This document shows positions 11,560-23,254 of a stretch of 64,000 nucleotides of DNA, one piece after another. The number at the start of each line of letters is the position of its first letter. The stretch's first letter is position 1. The notes beneath the pieces were generated by a model, which saw nothing but the letters and a program-made list of their open reading frames with translations, was not told the origin of the DNA and ran no database searches. Position numbers and translations under genes: made by a program. The stretch is from Epiperipatus broadwayi (Eukaryota > Onychophora > Udeonychophora > Euonychophora > Peripatidae), in contig JAQFVV010006709.1 of NCBI GenBank assembly GCA_028023455.1, forward strand, positions 188,001 to 252,000. The letters run 5' to 3'.

Positions 11560-14205
11560 CTGTAAATAAAAAATTATTTTGGATAGGAAGTTCATTTGAA
11601 AGACACCAACTTTACAATTAGTGATATTCTGAGACTTCTAATTCAATGTTAGCATAACTACACACAAATATTTCTTTTATTTACTTTCTGTACTATTTAT
11701 GAAGAAATTGTCTTCACTTTTAATTTTCTTTACCCAAATTCATTTTTATAGTACTGAAAACTCATTACCATGGATATTATGTGATTATTAAATTTGTATA
11801 ATAGCTTGTCTTTTAAATAAATCTTATGTTAAGATTTGTAGAGGTCCCTACTGTTGTTTTTCAGGTGATATATATTACTTAACATTTTAAGTGGAATATT
11901 TATATATTACCTACATTTAATTAGTTTCATATAATTCTAAAATTCTGTGTACTTCAAAAAAACAGCATCTATTTAAATGAAGGCAAAACAAAAACATGTC
12001 AATAATATAATTTATTAAAAAAAAGAAGAAGAAAATAATATATTGAACAAACAATAATTGAAATCAAAATATTTTCAACGAGTATGAAAAATGTAAACAT
12101 TACTGAAGAAATGAAATTAAGGAGACAGCAAATGTTAATATGTATAAAATATAATCAATATATGAAAAATTTAGTCTACCACAGATTTTCTAACCAGTTG
12201 AAATTTCAGCAATGAAAAATAAATCATTGAAAATAGTCTAATTTACTTATAATTTTCATTTACTACATATACTCTTATTACATAAATGGTATCCTAAAAA
12301 AAATCCCAAGATGTGGATGTGTTTAATAGTATATTAATCTTTAATCAAAGTTTAAAGTCTATGCCTGGACTAGATATGATAATTTTAGCTTAATAAATGA
12401 ATAATCAAAATCATTAAGTATTTATTTGTGAAGGATTGTCATACATATGTGCACAGGAAATGTGGCCCTTTGGAATAAATTGTAATATTAATTGATTGCC
12501 AAATTTTTGTATTCACTTTTATTTTGCACAGGAATATATCAAATATAGAACATTAATTTCCATCTGTTAAGCCATTTTATCTTTCTTGCTCAAACATAAA
12601 CTTGAATCTATCTGGTTTGCAGGTTTTGAATGCACATCAGTGAATCACCATTTTTCCAATTATCTTTTCTTGATTAAAAACAACCCTTATTGACTGTTAC
12701 TTCAATACCACTAACTTTTCAGGGACAAATATTTATAAAGTGAAATTTCAAATTTATTCTATTACAGAACTGTTACAATTGGCTCTAAAATGCTTATCTC
12801 TGGGCCTAAATCAGATTTTTATTTCATCAGAAAAATTAGGATTCAAAGCTGGAATTAATGCATCAGTAGCCGTTTTTTTCTTCTTTGCACTATTCAAGCT
12901 AATATTCTGATATTTAAAAAAAACTTATTTTGATTTTAAATCCAGGTTAATTACAAATTTAATATCAAATCATTTTATATATATATTGGAGACTCAGTTC
13001 AATAACTACAGGTCCCTTCTACATTTTGGCTAGAACGTTTATACATTATCCTTTAATTTGCTTTCAAATGAAATTTTTTCATCCCACTATAGAAACATCT
13101 ATTATAAACTGGAATAATCAATTTGGTACTATAGTGTCATAAAATTTCCGACCCCAATTCAGTCTTTGTCAGTGAAAATTAGGATTTATAACTGAAACTA
13201 CTGCTCTTTTAATACATTTAGCTGCCATCTTTTACTCTTTCAGATTTAAGTCCATTTCAACTTGCATAATTAAATAAATCTGACACAAAAAAAGTTTCTG
13301 TATATTTAAGACTTCAGTTGCATAATAACTGTAGGTCCTTCTAACCATTAAGTAGAAAAGTTATCAACATCACTTAACTCTCTCATATGCTTCCAAAAGC
13401 AATTATTTCTATTTATTGTAAGGGTTAGTAACCAATGGATATAAACCTCCAGATCCTAAATAGAATGAAAAAGCAAGAATGAGAAAAGATAGTCATATAA
13501 TGTTGGTTATTAAATTTCCAAGAAAAATTTAAAATACTAATAAAGCCACTAGCATAAAAAATAGTTTCCTTGATCAAAAAAATTAAAGTATGTCAATTTA
13601 GAGAGTAAATGAAATTGGTACTCAATCTTAAGAAGATGCTATTGAATATCGCATGACTTTCCAAAGTATTGACTATAGTATTATTTATTTATAGCACAAT
13701 AATAATATGATTTAAGCACACAGATACAGTGTATTCCAAACAATTTTTGCCTTTTTTATATTTTTATTTACATAATTTGTTTTAATTTTCCATTAATGTA
13801 TCTATTCTAACAAATATTTTAGAGATTTTTATTTTAGTTTTATTATCCATTTCTAGTGGAATCATGACATCTGCTATACTTTGTTCCAAGTAACATATAT
13901 CACATATGCTCTATATCACTTATAAAAGCCCATATTTTATGCATTAATGATAATAGAATATGTATCATTTAATCAACTGTAAATGGACAGCACTTTTCAA
14001 CATGTGCATATATCAAACATAGGAGGTTTTTTATTGCATTGTTTAGATATGTAAATATCAAAAATAATATAGTTAATAATAAATTGAGAGAGCACACATG
14101 TATATATATTTACTATATGTTCATTCATTCATATTTAGCTCAATAAATAAATGCACAGTATCTTTATTTTCTTAATTAAATTGTTTTTCTCTTCACCAAT
14201 AAAAA
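11560..14205. other. A+T-rich DNA; possible intron of the 11.4-15.5 kb gene
   Basis: No coding exon stands out on either strand. Between about 12830 and 13480, two stretches share landmarks (AAAATTAGGATT, later AATAACT(A/G)(C/T)AGGTCC) with a spacing near 330 bp, suggesting an old tandem duplication. If the two candidate exons belong together, this block is intronic. Confidence 0.4.
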
Positions 14206-14211
14206 TTTTAA

Positions 14212-14862
14212 TTATACATATGCGATTTTTTTCGCATGCATTAGTGAAGCTATAATTATACTATGATGTTTAATATGCTTGATTAGTGCTTCCGAGATTT
14301 AGTATTCTAATCTCATACTCATAGCTTTATGTATGAAGTCTTGTAATTTATTGTACACATATGCAAATGAGGTTGAATTTTTTAATTAGTTAGTCCATTG
14401 TTTGGAGATAGCAAAGCATGACTCTCTTCTATTAATGGCACTGAGATCATTTGCTATGTAAAAAGCTTCTTTGACCTTTCTTTTTGCATCACTTTTCTCT
14501 GTGCAAATTATTTGGGCAGAAGTGGGTTCGAATACATGGCCTGTAGCTGCTTGGAGGTTCCAGAAGATTGACGTTCCTTCATCTTTATTTTTAACCCTGT
14601 TGTATGCAATGAAGTTTCTTACATAGCAAATGATCTCAGTGCCATTAATAGAAGAGAGGCATGCTTTGCTCTCTCCAAACAATAGACTAATTGAAGCTCA
14701 TATGCATATGTGTACAATAAATTACAACAGTCTTCATTCGTAAAGCTATGAGTATGAGATTAAAATACTAAATCTTGAAAGCGCTAAGCAGGCATATTAA
14801 ACATTGTAGTATAATTACAGTTTCACTAACGCATGTGAAAAAATCGCATATGTATAATTTCT
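14212..14862. mobile_element. palindromic Penelope-like element remnant
   Basis: The left arm (about 14212-14468) and right arm (about 14615-14862) are inverted copies of each other. Matching strings include ACATATGCGATTTTTT and TCATACTCATAGCTTTA. The unique centre encodes part of a Penelope-type endonuclease on the minus strand. TTTCTTAATTAAA occurs as a direct repeat just outside each arm (about 14168 and 14858), a possible target duplication. A 5'-truncated Penelope copy carrying an inverted copy of its own 3' end would give this arrangement, which is typical of these elements. Confidence 0.75.
14386..14610 (-). pseudogene. C-terminal fragment of a Penelope-like GIY-YIG endonuclease
   Basis: The minus-strand frame reads GHVFEPTSAQIICTEKSDAK, continues RKVKEAFYIAND and then SAINRRES before a stop. 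In Penelope-like retroelements the reverse transcriptase is followed by a GIY-YIG nuclease whose end has this pattern: a basic (R/K)(R/K)(I/V)KEA helix followed by a short loop and IN(R/Q). The N-terminal GIY-YIG catalytic half and the reverse transcriptase are absent. The apparent residues upstream of about 14610 come from the antisense side of the opposite arm and are not real protein. This is a truncated, non-functional copy. Confidence 0.65.
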
Positions 14863-15029
14863 TAATTAAAATGAATAATGAAATGTCACTTTTATCAAAA
14901 TTAATATTCTCAGGATATGCCTTTATTATCATAACATTTTCCTCTATAAAAAATAAGTTGCCACATTATCAGAAAACTATAGACTTTCTGGTTTTGATAT
15001 TTTTAAGGGTATTTGTAAAGTGTTCACTG

Positions 15030-15400
15030 TGCAGCCTTTGGTAGCGCTGTTTCTAGTTAAAAACAGAGCGATATAACATTACCCGGCCGCTAGATTTTTT
15101 TTCTCTAAAAAATGCGGGTTGCTGTTTATTGATTTAGCAAAAAAAAGTCAATGCTGTCCAACAAACTCCGCCTCAGATGTCCGTATTTGCTTATAAACGA
15201 AAAGAATTGTTTGGTATTTTGACTAATATATCGATCGAGAGAGTCGATTCTCTTCCGACCAAAAAAAAGCGTAAAGTTGTTGATTGATTTGAGAAGAATA
15301 CGAAACTGTCCGACCAACTCCGCCAAACTCGGCTGTAAAGCCCTACCCTTTGAACACTGACATTCTGGGTGTTAATTAATTAACTTACAGATCAAAAGAA
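15030..15400. other. G+C-richer, CpG-bearing island with internal direct repeat
   Basis: Base composition shifts sharply here. A motif reading CTGTCC(A/G)AC(A/C)AACTCCGCC occurs at about 15155 and 15305, with related CAAAAAAAAG strings near each. This could be a terminal repeat of an unknown retroelement or a promoter region. The minus-strand 66-codon opening spans the repeat and has no family resemblance, so I do not call it a gene. Confidence 0.4.
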
Positions 15401-15461
15401 TCACAAACAAAACACAGATTCTTTAAATCAAATAAATTTTATTCACCACGTATAACTAAAC

Positions 15462-15530
15462 CGAATCAACTGCGTCATCTTTTTCTCGCTTTTTTCGGAC
15501 ATCCCCCGATTGCAATAACGTGGTAGTCAT
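15462..15530 (-). CDS. candidate first coding exon of the 11.4-15.5 kb gene
   Basis: On the minus strand an ATG at 15530 opens 23 codons: MTTTLLQSGDVRKK followed by REKDDAVDS. A GT then follows at 15461-15460; reading through instead gives a valine and a stop. The upstream 120 bp are CpG-containing and look like a 5' leader. Splicing at this GT joins in phase 0 to the exon at 11559, giving a basic, acidic-patch protein of about 69 residues if no internal exon exists. The donor (GTTTAG) is poor, so either the donor is wrong or the frame is a short stand-alone peptide. I do not recognise the product. Confidence 0.35.
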
Positions 15531-15659
15531 TTTGTTCTTTTGTTACTCTCGTCCGAGTCGCGACAGAAACGGTACTTTTTCGCAACTACGATCGTCTGAC
15601 CGAGACGCTGACATACTTTTTTTGGGTTCCAAATAACAACAAACACCAAAAAAAAAAAT

Positions 15660-16270
15660 CTCTGACAAATCTCAAGAATACGCTGATAATTAAGCTTCTA
15701 TTGAATTGTGTATCTGTAGTAACTATTGCGTGCTATATCAGATTCTCAGTCAAACTACGTTTTCTGAAACAATACACAAATATTTTATTCTTTTTTCATG
15801 TATATCACAAAAAAAGAGCACTATGAACTTTTTTAAATTTCATAAGCTTAGAAAACGTATTGCATGAAATACTATACCACATCAAAATTTGAAATAGATA
15901 AATAAAATTGAACAATAAATGTTTATGCTTTCAATATGATCTGAAAAACAATATAAGTATAATTTCATATAAAACACTTATTTCAGAAAAATGATTGCAG
16001 TTGTATCATAATTTTTTTTTGCTTATTAACATTTTTTTTAGATTGTATATGATTTGTAGTATGTATTGATAGAATGTATGTCTTAGTTTCAATATATATA
16101 ATTATTTTCATTTCATTTAATATTTTATTAAATTTTTTTGTTTATAAATAAACTATGATTTTCTTTTTTTTCTTAACAATTTTCTCTTTTATTGTTCTCT
16201 ATTACTTTTGTTTATATTAATGGACAGCTATGATGAGGAGGAATGACAATATCACACTGTGCTATAAAAC
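15660..16270. other. A+T-rich spacer
   Basis: No gene or repeat recognised between the candidate first exon and the ribozyme array. Confidence 0.5.
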
Positions 16271-16314
16271 TATATGAGAATATTTTTAGATCTAGTGTCT
16301 GAACCTACCCTGGC

Positions 16315-16357
16315 ACCTCTCTGAGGAGTGCCAAAGCACGAAACCATGGTCAGGGGT
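16315..16357 (+). ncRNA. type I hammerhead ribozyme, unit 1 (core intact)
   Basis: All core elements are present in order. ACCTCT (16315-16320) forms the stem I 3' strand. CTGAGGA (16321-16327) is the CUGANGA box. GTGC-CAAA-GCAC (16328-16339) is a perfect 4-bp stem II with a tetraloop. GAAA (16340-16343) follows. Stem III is ACC/GGT with an AT loop (16343-16350). The cleavage triplet is GTC, with cut after 16351. AGGGGT (16352-16357) is the stem I 5' strand, giving six pairs with one G-U wobble. The open stem I makes it type I. The short stem III is typical of Penelope and retrozyme hammerheads, which often work better as dimers. Activity is predicted, not shown. Confidence 0.88.
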
Positions 16358-16734
16358 TGGGGGGGGGGTCCTGACAAAGATATTTTAAATGCTTTCTCTG
16401 GCTAAGCATTTATCACAAAGCTTGTTGAGGAATTGGCAATCCTCATTGTTTATAACTTACAAGTTTAAGAGAATAGGGTCATGTGATCTATGACTCTTAT
16501 TTTGACTATTTATAGTCTCTCCCTTAAATCTTATTCGATGTTATATTGCTAAGACTACTAATATATGGTATGGCTGAAGATCTATCAGCCCTATATAGTT
16601 ATTTGAGTTGGATAGCTGGGTTTGAAGACATGTAGGTGTCTGAAAATTTCAGATTTTCCACTCAATAGACAACTTTTAGATAAATGCTGGCTTTGGGTTG
16701 GTATTTTTAGATTTAGGATCTGAACCTACCCTGG

Positions 16735-16776
16735 CATCTCTGAGGAGTGTCAAAGCACAACCATGATCAGGGGTTT
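16735..16776 (+). ncRNA. decayed hammerhead, unit 2
   Basis: CTGAGGA (16740-16746) and the stem II hairpin GTGT-CAAA-GCAC are retained. The GAAA box is shortened by two bases to AA and the triplet GTC has become ATC, so self-cleavage is not expected. Confidence 0.75.
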
Positions 16777-17137
16777 GGGGGGGGGGGTTCCTGGCAGAGA
16801 TATTTTAAATGCTTTCTCTGGCTAAGTATTTATCACAAAGCTTGTTGAGGAATTGGCAATCCTCATTGTTTATAACTTACAAGCTTAAGAGAGAGGAGTC
16901 ATGTGATCTATGTCTCGGCTTTGCCTTAAGTCTTATGCAATGCTGTATTGCTAAGACTACTAATATATGGTATGGCTGAAAATCTATCAGCCCCATATAG
17001 CTATTTGAGTTGGATAGCTGGGTTTGAAGACATGTAGGTGTCTGAAAATTTCAGATTTTCCACCCAACAGACAACTTTTAGATAAATGCTGGCTTTGGGT
17101 TGGTATTTTTAGATCTAGTGTCTGAACCTACCCTGGC

Positions 17138-17180
17138 ACCTCTCTGAGCAGTGCCAAAGTACGAAACCATGGTCAGGTGT
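17138..17180 (+). ncRNA. decayed hammerhead, unit 3
   Basis: The CUGANGA box reads CTGAGCA (17144-17150), replacing the invariant second G. GAAAC, CATG and GTC are intact. Stem II has one mismatch (GTGC against GTAC). Loss of that G should abolish cleavage. Confidence 0.75.
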
Positions 17181-17329
17181 TTGGAAGGGGGGTTCCTGCT
17201 TTCACTGGCTAAGCATTTATCACAAAGCTTGTTGAGGAATTGGCAATCCTCATTGTTTATAACTTACAAGCTTAAGAGAATAGGGTCATGGGATCTATGA
17301 CTCTTGTTTTGACTATATATGAGAATATA

Positions 17330-19695
17330 TCTTGAATCCACCAATATTCATGTTAATAATGAATACTAAGCATCATGATTCTAAATAAAGAATATACTTT
17401 ATATTTCAGGATTGATTCATGGTCACCATCAAATTCTGAATGCCTCTGAATAAATACCATCAGGAAATATTCCTAGGTATCCCTATTTGTGGATTAATAT
17501 GATTTAGAAGGTTTTTTTTAAAAATAATATTTAATTGTTAATGTGACCAATATATATCCATTATCTATAACATTTGGTCAAATCAAGGCTCATGAGTTAT
17601 TCCAAATTACTAACTCCTAGAAAATACATATTTTTAGAAAACATTTGCAAATAAATATCTCCAATAAAAACTATTAATACCTTTTACATTATATTTTCTA
17701 ATTTAAATTGTACTTTTATTTACATATAATTAATGCCTCATTTAATTATATTTTACTAACCAGCAATGTTATTATTTTAGTAATCTCATTTGTAAATTCT
17801 CTTATAATTGATACTTCTTAATCACATGTGGAAAGACAAATGCAAATCAGATAACTTTCATGAATACTCAAAAATTTATTCCTGAATAATTTTAAAATGT
17901 TAATTTTATAGTTGTAGCATACAACAAAAAATATAATTATATGATCAAGCATTACATTAGTTGCCAGAAAAAATCATGTCTTGCTTTTAATACTTCAAGT
18001 ATATAACCTATATGTTGATAACTCTTTGAAATATAGCTCACTAGTGACCTTTCAATTTACTATCATCACATGTATATCTAAAATAAACTTAATAAACCAA
18101 TTACACCTTGGTATGGATGTAAGTAACTACACATATTTTACTTTAATATTAGTTTAAAGAGATAGTCATTCATTGGGTCCTATCCTTTGTTAAAAAGTAA
18201 CCATAAATTTAATTCAAAGAGGTGACCATCTATCAGATCTTGCCTTGCATAAATAGTATCCTTAATAATAAACCACTTATAGAGATAATCAGCTTTGGAT
18301 GTATCTCGTTCAAATTAATCATTTATCATATCATAAATATACATTTAATTATAAACAAAGAATCTAAATAATTGTATTTATGTAAGTTCATACAATATAT
18401 TTCATTATGGATTAATGCAAGGCTTTGTATAAATACAATACTGATATTTAAAATAATTATTTAATTTAAAATTAAAATGATTATTGCACTGTTCTTTTTT
18501 TAATTCAGAATTGGCCATTTATTCTAGTTCTTGGACTTTCATATATTTTGAAACATATTTTCACAAGTGAACTTGATGTATATATTGCTAAAACTTTTGT
18601 GCTCTCTGGTTAATTCATTTAAATTTTCATATTACTGTATATCACAATCTATAATACTATTAAGAAACATGTTTAATTTTTTTTTCTCTTGTTAGTACTC
18701 ATTTATATTGGAAAGACATCTTTTAACATACATTTTAAATCAAAAATACATTTTAAAATAAATTCTACAAGAGTTAGCAAATATTTTTTATATTTCCTAA
18801 AAACATGTAAAATTAAATGTAGATGTAAATTAAATTGCAATTTACTGTTATAATTAAATTAGTCTAAAAGAAAGAACAAAACATTCACTTTCCCTAGCAT
18901 ATTTCAATCAATTTATAATATTTATGTAGTTTTAAATATAAGATCAACTACAAAATATATTTTAGACGACAGAGCAAAATATTTTTAAAGTTTTTAAATA
19001 AATCTAATTTATAAAGTTTCTTTGTTTATTAAATAATTCATATAACTTACATATGTATATATAACCATGGTCAAGTAATTATTTTGAATGAAGAAAAGTG
19101 AAATAGAAAACCTTCTATGATACAATAAACCACAATACCCTCTTAGAATATTAATTCATGATCAAGTGCCAACATTTATCTTACTGGTATTTTATAATAA
19201 ATTTTAATGGAATTTATAATAAAGGTTAATTAATGAATAATGTTAAAAATCACCCTCGGAAATATCCAACAAATTTCAAAAAAATAACATTAAAGTAATA
19301 ATAAATACTTTTATTAGTAAAAAATATTTGATTTTATATATTATCATGCATTATATACAAACATAAAAACAAATTTTTATATATTTAATCCATTCATGTT
19401 TCCATTTAATCCATAAAATAACTATCACCATATTGATAGTTCTATTCTTGATTACAATTCTTAGTAAAAACAAACATTCATTATATTTTGATTTGTTTAC
19501 CTATGTTCAAATTGTGTCAAGTTGAAAGAACATTGATGGAGATCCAGAATAATGAATCATTTGTTCTAATAGACAAAAAAAAAAATACTTTTCTGACTGC
19601 AGTAAATTATACTGCTTTAACCAATAATTTTTCGTTACCTGAAGGAAAACAAAATTGCACCTCTCAAGGTATTGGAATAGCAATTTTTAGAAACT
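17330..19695. other. A+T-rich intergenic DNA
   Basis: No gene, RNA or element ends identified. Scattered GA-rich strings such as GGTCCTATCC near 18177 do not form a recognised repeat. Confidence 0.5.
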
Positions 19696-19696
19696 G

Positions 19697-20765
19697 ATGA
19701 TCAGTAAAATGTTCATTTTCATGTCTTTCCCAATCACTTTTAGCAATTGCTTTGTAATCACACAATCGACAATTAAACACTTGATTAATAATTAAAGACT
19801 TCTGCTCTGTCATATGATTTTTTAAGTTACTATTAAATAAAATTTTATTTTTATACAGTGTTATTAAAAGGTTTTCCCCTTACATATATATTTTCATGAA
19901 TTTTACAACTACTTTTATCAGCAGTCTTAAATTCACATAAATTGCATTGAGAAGATTGTTCTAATGTATGTGTTTTTTCATGTCTTTTTAAATAATTTCT
20001 GACAAAAGTCTTGAATTCACACAAAGTACATTTAAAAGGCTTTTTCCCTATATGTATTTTTGCATGTCTTTTCAAACTATTTTTAAAAGCACTCTTGAAA
20101 TCACATAATTCACATTCAAAAGGCTTTTCACCTGAATGTGTCCTTTCATGCACTGCTAAATTACTTTTAGTATAAGTTTTGAAATTGCACACAAAGCACT
20201 GAAATGAGTTTTCTCCTCTGTGCATTTGTTCATGTGTTTTTAAATGTTGTTTATATGCTGTTTTGTATTCACATGAAGTGCAGTGAAATGGTTTTTTTAT
20301 TGCATGTGTTCTTTCATATTCACCCATATGTGTTCTTTCATGTCTTCTTAAATAACATTTATCTGTTGTATTGTATTCACACAAACTGCATTCAAAAAGT
20401 TTTTCTCCGGTATGTAGTTTCTCATGTTTATGCAAATTACTTTTAAAAGCAGTCTTGAACTCACACAAACCACATACAAAAGGCTTTTCTTTTGTATGTG
20501 GTCTTTCATGTACAGACAAATGACTTTTAGAATAACTCATAAAATCACACAATATACAGTGAAAAGGTTTTTCTCCTGTGTGTTTTTTTTTTTTTCATGT
20601 ATGCTTAAATAATTTTTCTTTGCACTTTTGAATTCATATGAACTGCAGTGAAAATGTTTTCCTCTTTTATGATATCCTTTGTATCTTCTTAAATGACATT
20701 TATTATTCATCTTGAAAGCATAGGTGCACTGAAAATGTTTTCATCTGTAATAGGTTTTCTTATGT
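19697..20765 (-). CDS. C2H2 zinc-finger exon A (longest open frame 19851-20552)
   Basis: The minus strand encodes a run of TFIIIA-type zinc fingers, each with C-x2-C, x12, H-x3-H spacing, joined by TGEKPF-like linkers. This is the usual architecture of DNA-binding transcription factors. Between 20552 and 19851 I count about eight fingers, with the repeated core (E/D)FKTAxKxxLxxHExxH. The sixth full finger (ECELCDFKSAFKNSLKRH) is a clean example. The last one in the frame ends HENIY, having lost its final histidine. Past the stop, a further finger with CRLCDYKAIAKSDWERHE is readable at about 19790-19697 after a frameshift. Upstream, at 20590, a poly-A/T run shifts the frame, and two more damaged fingers extend to about 20760. 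The whole looks like a large single exon now partly pseudogenised. No start codon or upstream exon is identified. It is a paralogue of exon B at 47.8-49.8 kb. Confidence 0.75.
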
Positions 20766-20769
20766 TATT

Positions 20770-23250
20770 TTAAAATTATCGTCACAAGTTGTATATTAAG
20801 TCACATATGTATTAAGGAAGTTTTTTATATATTTTTGAAAGATTTTGGAAAACCTTGTGATTGAATACATCATTATTAAAGGTATTATCATTTTTTACAA
20901 CAGTGTACTCTTAGGGAAAAAAAAAAGATTCTGTGTGATATCCTAATATCAATGAAATAAATAAACTTTTTATGGCTAATATAATTTAGTTTTTATTTGA
21001 TCAAATATCCTTAATCTTGAAAAATTTTATTTTCATTTTCAAATAAACATTTTTCAGAATTTTAGGAATGTATATATCCAATAACATACATTTTTAAGTG
21101 TATTGTTAAAGATAGTATAACTGTTTGCTAAAATTGACAAGAAAATATTAAGCAGAAATGTCTTTATTAGTTTGTGTTTTTAACAACTGCTTAATTAAAA
21201 ATAATTTCATAATCAAATAATTGCATTTTCTCCATAGAATTAATGTCTAAATGACAAATCCCACAAGACATTATTATTATATCATATGACCAAGTATAAA
21301 AAATGTGATTGAAAGAAAAATCATTGGAATTATGTCAAATCACCATTATTTTTCCAGTATAATAATATTAAATAAAAAGATCATATTTGTACTTCATTTT
21401 GTGAATATAAACTCATGTAAGTCAATATTTTCACCTCTATCACAATCATGAATCTTAATATGATACGATTAAATAATTAACAATCTTAATATTCAACCAC
21501 ACTTTTTTGTCAATAAATATTCAACAGTATGCATTTCTTCACATAATAATACAATGAAATTCTTTTTTCCATGTCTTGAACCTACACAAACAGAAAAAAA
21601 AAATCACTTTGGGTTAGATATATGACTCATAAAATGAGATAAAAATTATGATCTGCAATTTTCCTTAGAACTTTCTTTAAATCTACATTTATATCACTGT
21701 CATCAAATAATATGTTCAATATTTTTTTGAATCAAACAAATCAATTTTTGAATTATTAAACTACATAATCTCAGATTATCTAAACTGCTATATCTCTTAT
21801 AATCACATGTGAATTACTATCTGAAATGAATTTATTTTTGCTTTACTATATATTGTAACTATAACAAATCTGATAATAGCTCAAATGTGATTATATTACA
21901 AAGCTGTATGAAAAAAAAATTGCTTAATAAATATTCATCATCAAAATTGAGTAATAAATATTTTCAAAGCCTAAAAAAATAAAAGATTAATTTATGCATA
22001 TTATTAAATATTGTATAAAACTTTTATAAAAAGGGTAAAATAATAAAGTGGTCAATGACACTATAAGGAAGAAAGAAAAGTGGTTTTGATGCACACAAAT
22101 ATTTGAATTGTGTAGTATGTAAAAATATAAACCATTTCAAATCCTGATTAATCTGATTTCCAAATATAAGTTTTATTTAAACAATTTGTCAAATTGTAAT
22201 GTAAATCTGATGACAGATCTGAAAATATTTAAAATTATGGGTTAATAGTAAATTATCAAGCTATATTTAAATGTAGGCAATGATTTTTTTGTCTTCCTAA
22301 ACCATTAACAAATGTAAATAGAGAGAAAAAAACTATTTTTTTTTCCTTTTGTTCATTTATGTAGCAAATCATAATAATTTATTCATTTATGCATCAAATC
22401 ATAATATGATATTTGTAAATTTCCACAAAATGTTTTCCAAAAAACATGTGGTTGTCAAGAGAGAACAAATGTTACTAATCAACTGGTGATGAATCCATTA
22501 TTTCAAAAATATGTTGTTGAATAACATGAAATAGTTATACACAAGTCTGAATTGAATCCAGCTAGTCCAGGTAATCTAGTCTAGGTAAGAAGTAGTGCTG
22601 CAATAATCCAATCCAAAGAAAACTTTTCCAATGTAGCTCAGATAGCTATTTGCTGTTATTAAAGTATTTTTCTATACTCTACTTATAACAGCCAGTATAA
22701 TGACTTTATCTAACAGAAGACTATCTATAAGGTGTGGCTAGGCAACAGAAAAACCATGCCAGCCAAAATACCTGAAAAATACAGTCAGATTCAGAAACTA
22801 ATGCTGAAGTTTGTCAAAACTAGCAGTGCCTGTTGTAATAATGCTGTGAAGAAAAAAACTGAACAATACCATAAAAAGTACCCATAATCTACTAATATTA
22901 TACATTATATAAAGTCACTAATGCTGCTGTATTTACTGTCTAATATCACCAGTGCCCAAAGAGAACTACCATCTTTGGGGGAATTAAAGAAGTCAGCCAT
23001 AAATATATTTAAAGTACAGTATCTGCAGGAAAATCATAGTTTGAACTGTTTAAATATTTCACATATTAAGATCTTATCATTATAGATATTATAAGACCTT
23101 AAGCTTAAATTTAAAAAAATGTATTACCATTATATTTCATATTTTGTATATGTATTAATAGTTGAGTACATACATAATAGTTATATATATTCCATGTTAA
23201 TAAATTATTTTTTTTATTAATCCATTTAGTTTGTTTGCTTCTCTAACTTA
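20770..23250. other. A+T-rich intergenic DNA
   Basis: No gene seen. At 22338-22402 a ~31-bp unit with TTCATTTATG(T/C)A(G/T)CA and AATCATAAT is duplicated in tandem. The stretch 22560-23010 is less A+T-rich, but its reading frames are broken and unrecognised. Confidence 0.45.
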
Positions 23251-23254
23251 TTCT

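Larger units (their letters stand above)
16284..17315 (+). mobile_element. tandem array of ~420-bp hammerhead-bearing units (retrozyme-like, family F1)
   Basis: Three units are arranged head to tail: 16284-16704 (421 bp), 16705-17105 (about 401 bp) and a partial third unit at 17106-17315. Each begins TTTTTAGAT(C/T)TAG, and a hammerhead motif follows about 35 bp later. Each full unit then has a G-run, TTTATCACAAAGCTTGTTGA, a TATA-like CTATATAG (in unit 1 near 16592) and TGGCTTTGGGTTGGTA before the next unit. The array as a whole is flanked by a perfect 13-bp direct repeat TATATGAGAATAT (16271-16283 and 17316-17328). So it inserted as one multimeric piece rather than growing in place. Tandem few-hundred-bp units with type I hammerheads are the hallmark of metazoan retrozymes, which are thought to be mobilised through circular RNA by Penelope-like machinery. 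No protein is encoded. Confidence 0.88.

Noticed and set aside
20204-20612. Plus-strand openings of 62-80 codons at 20.2-20.6 kb
   Set aside because: Antisense shadows of the zinc-finger repeats.
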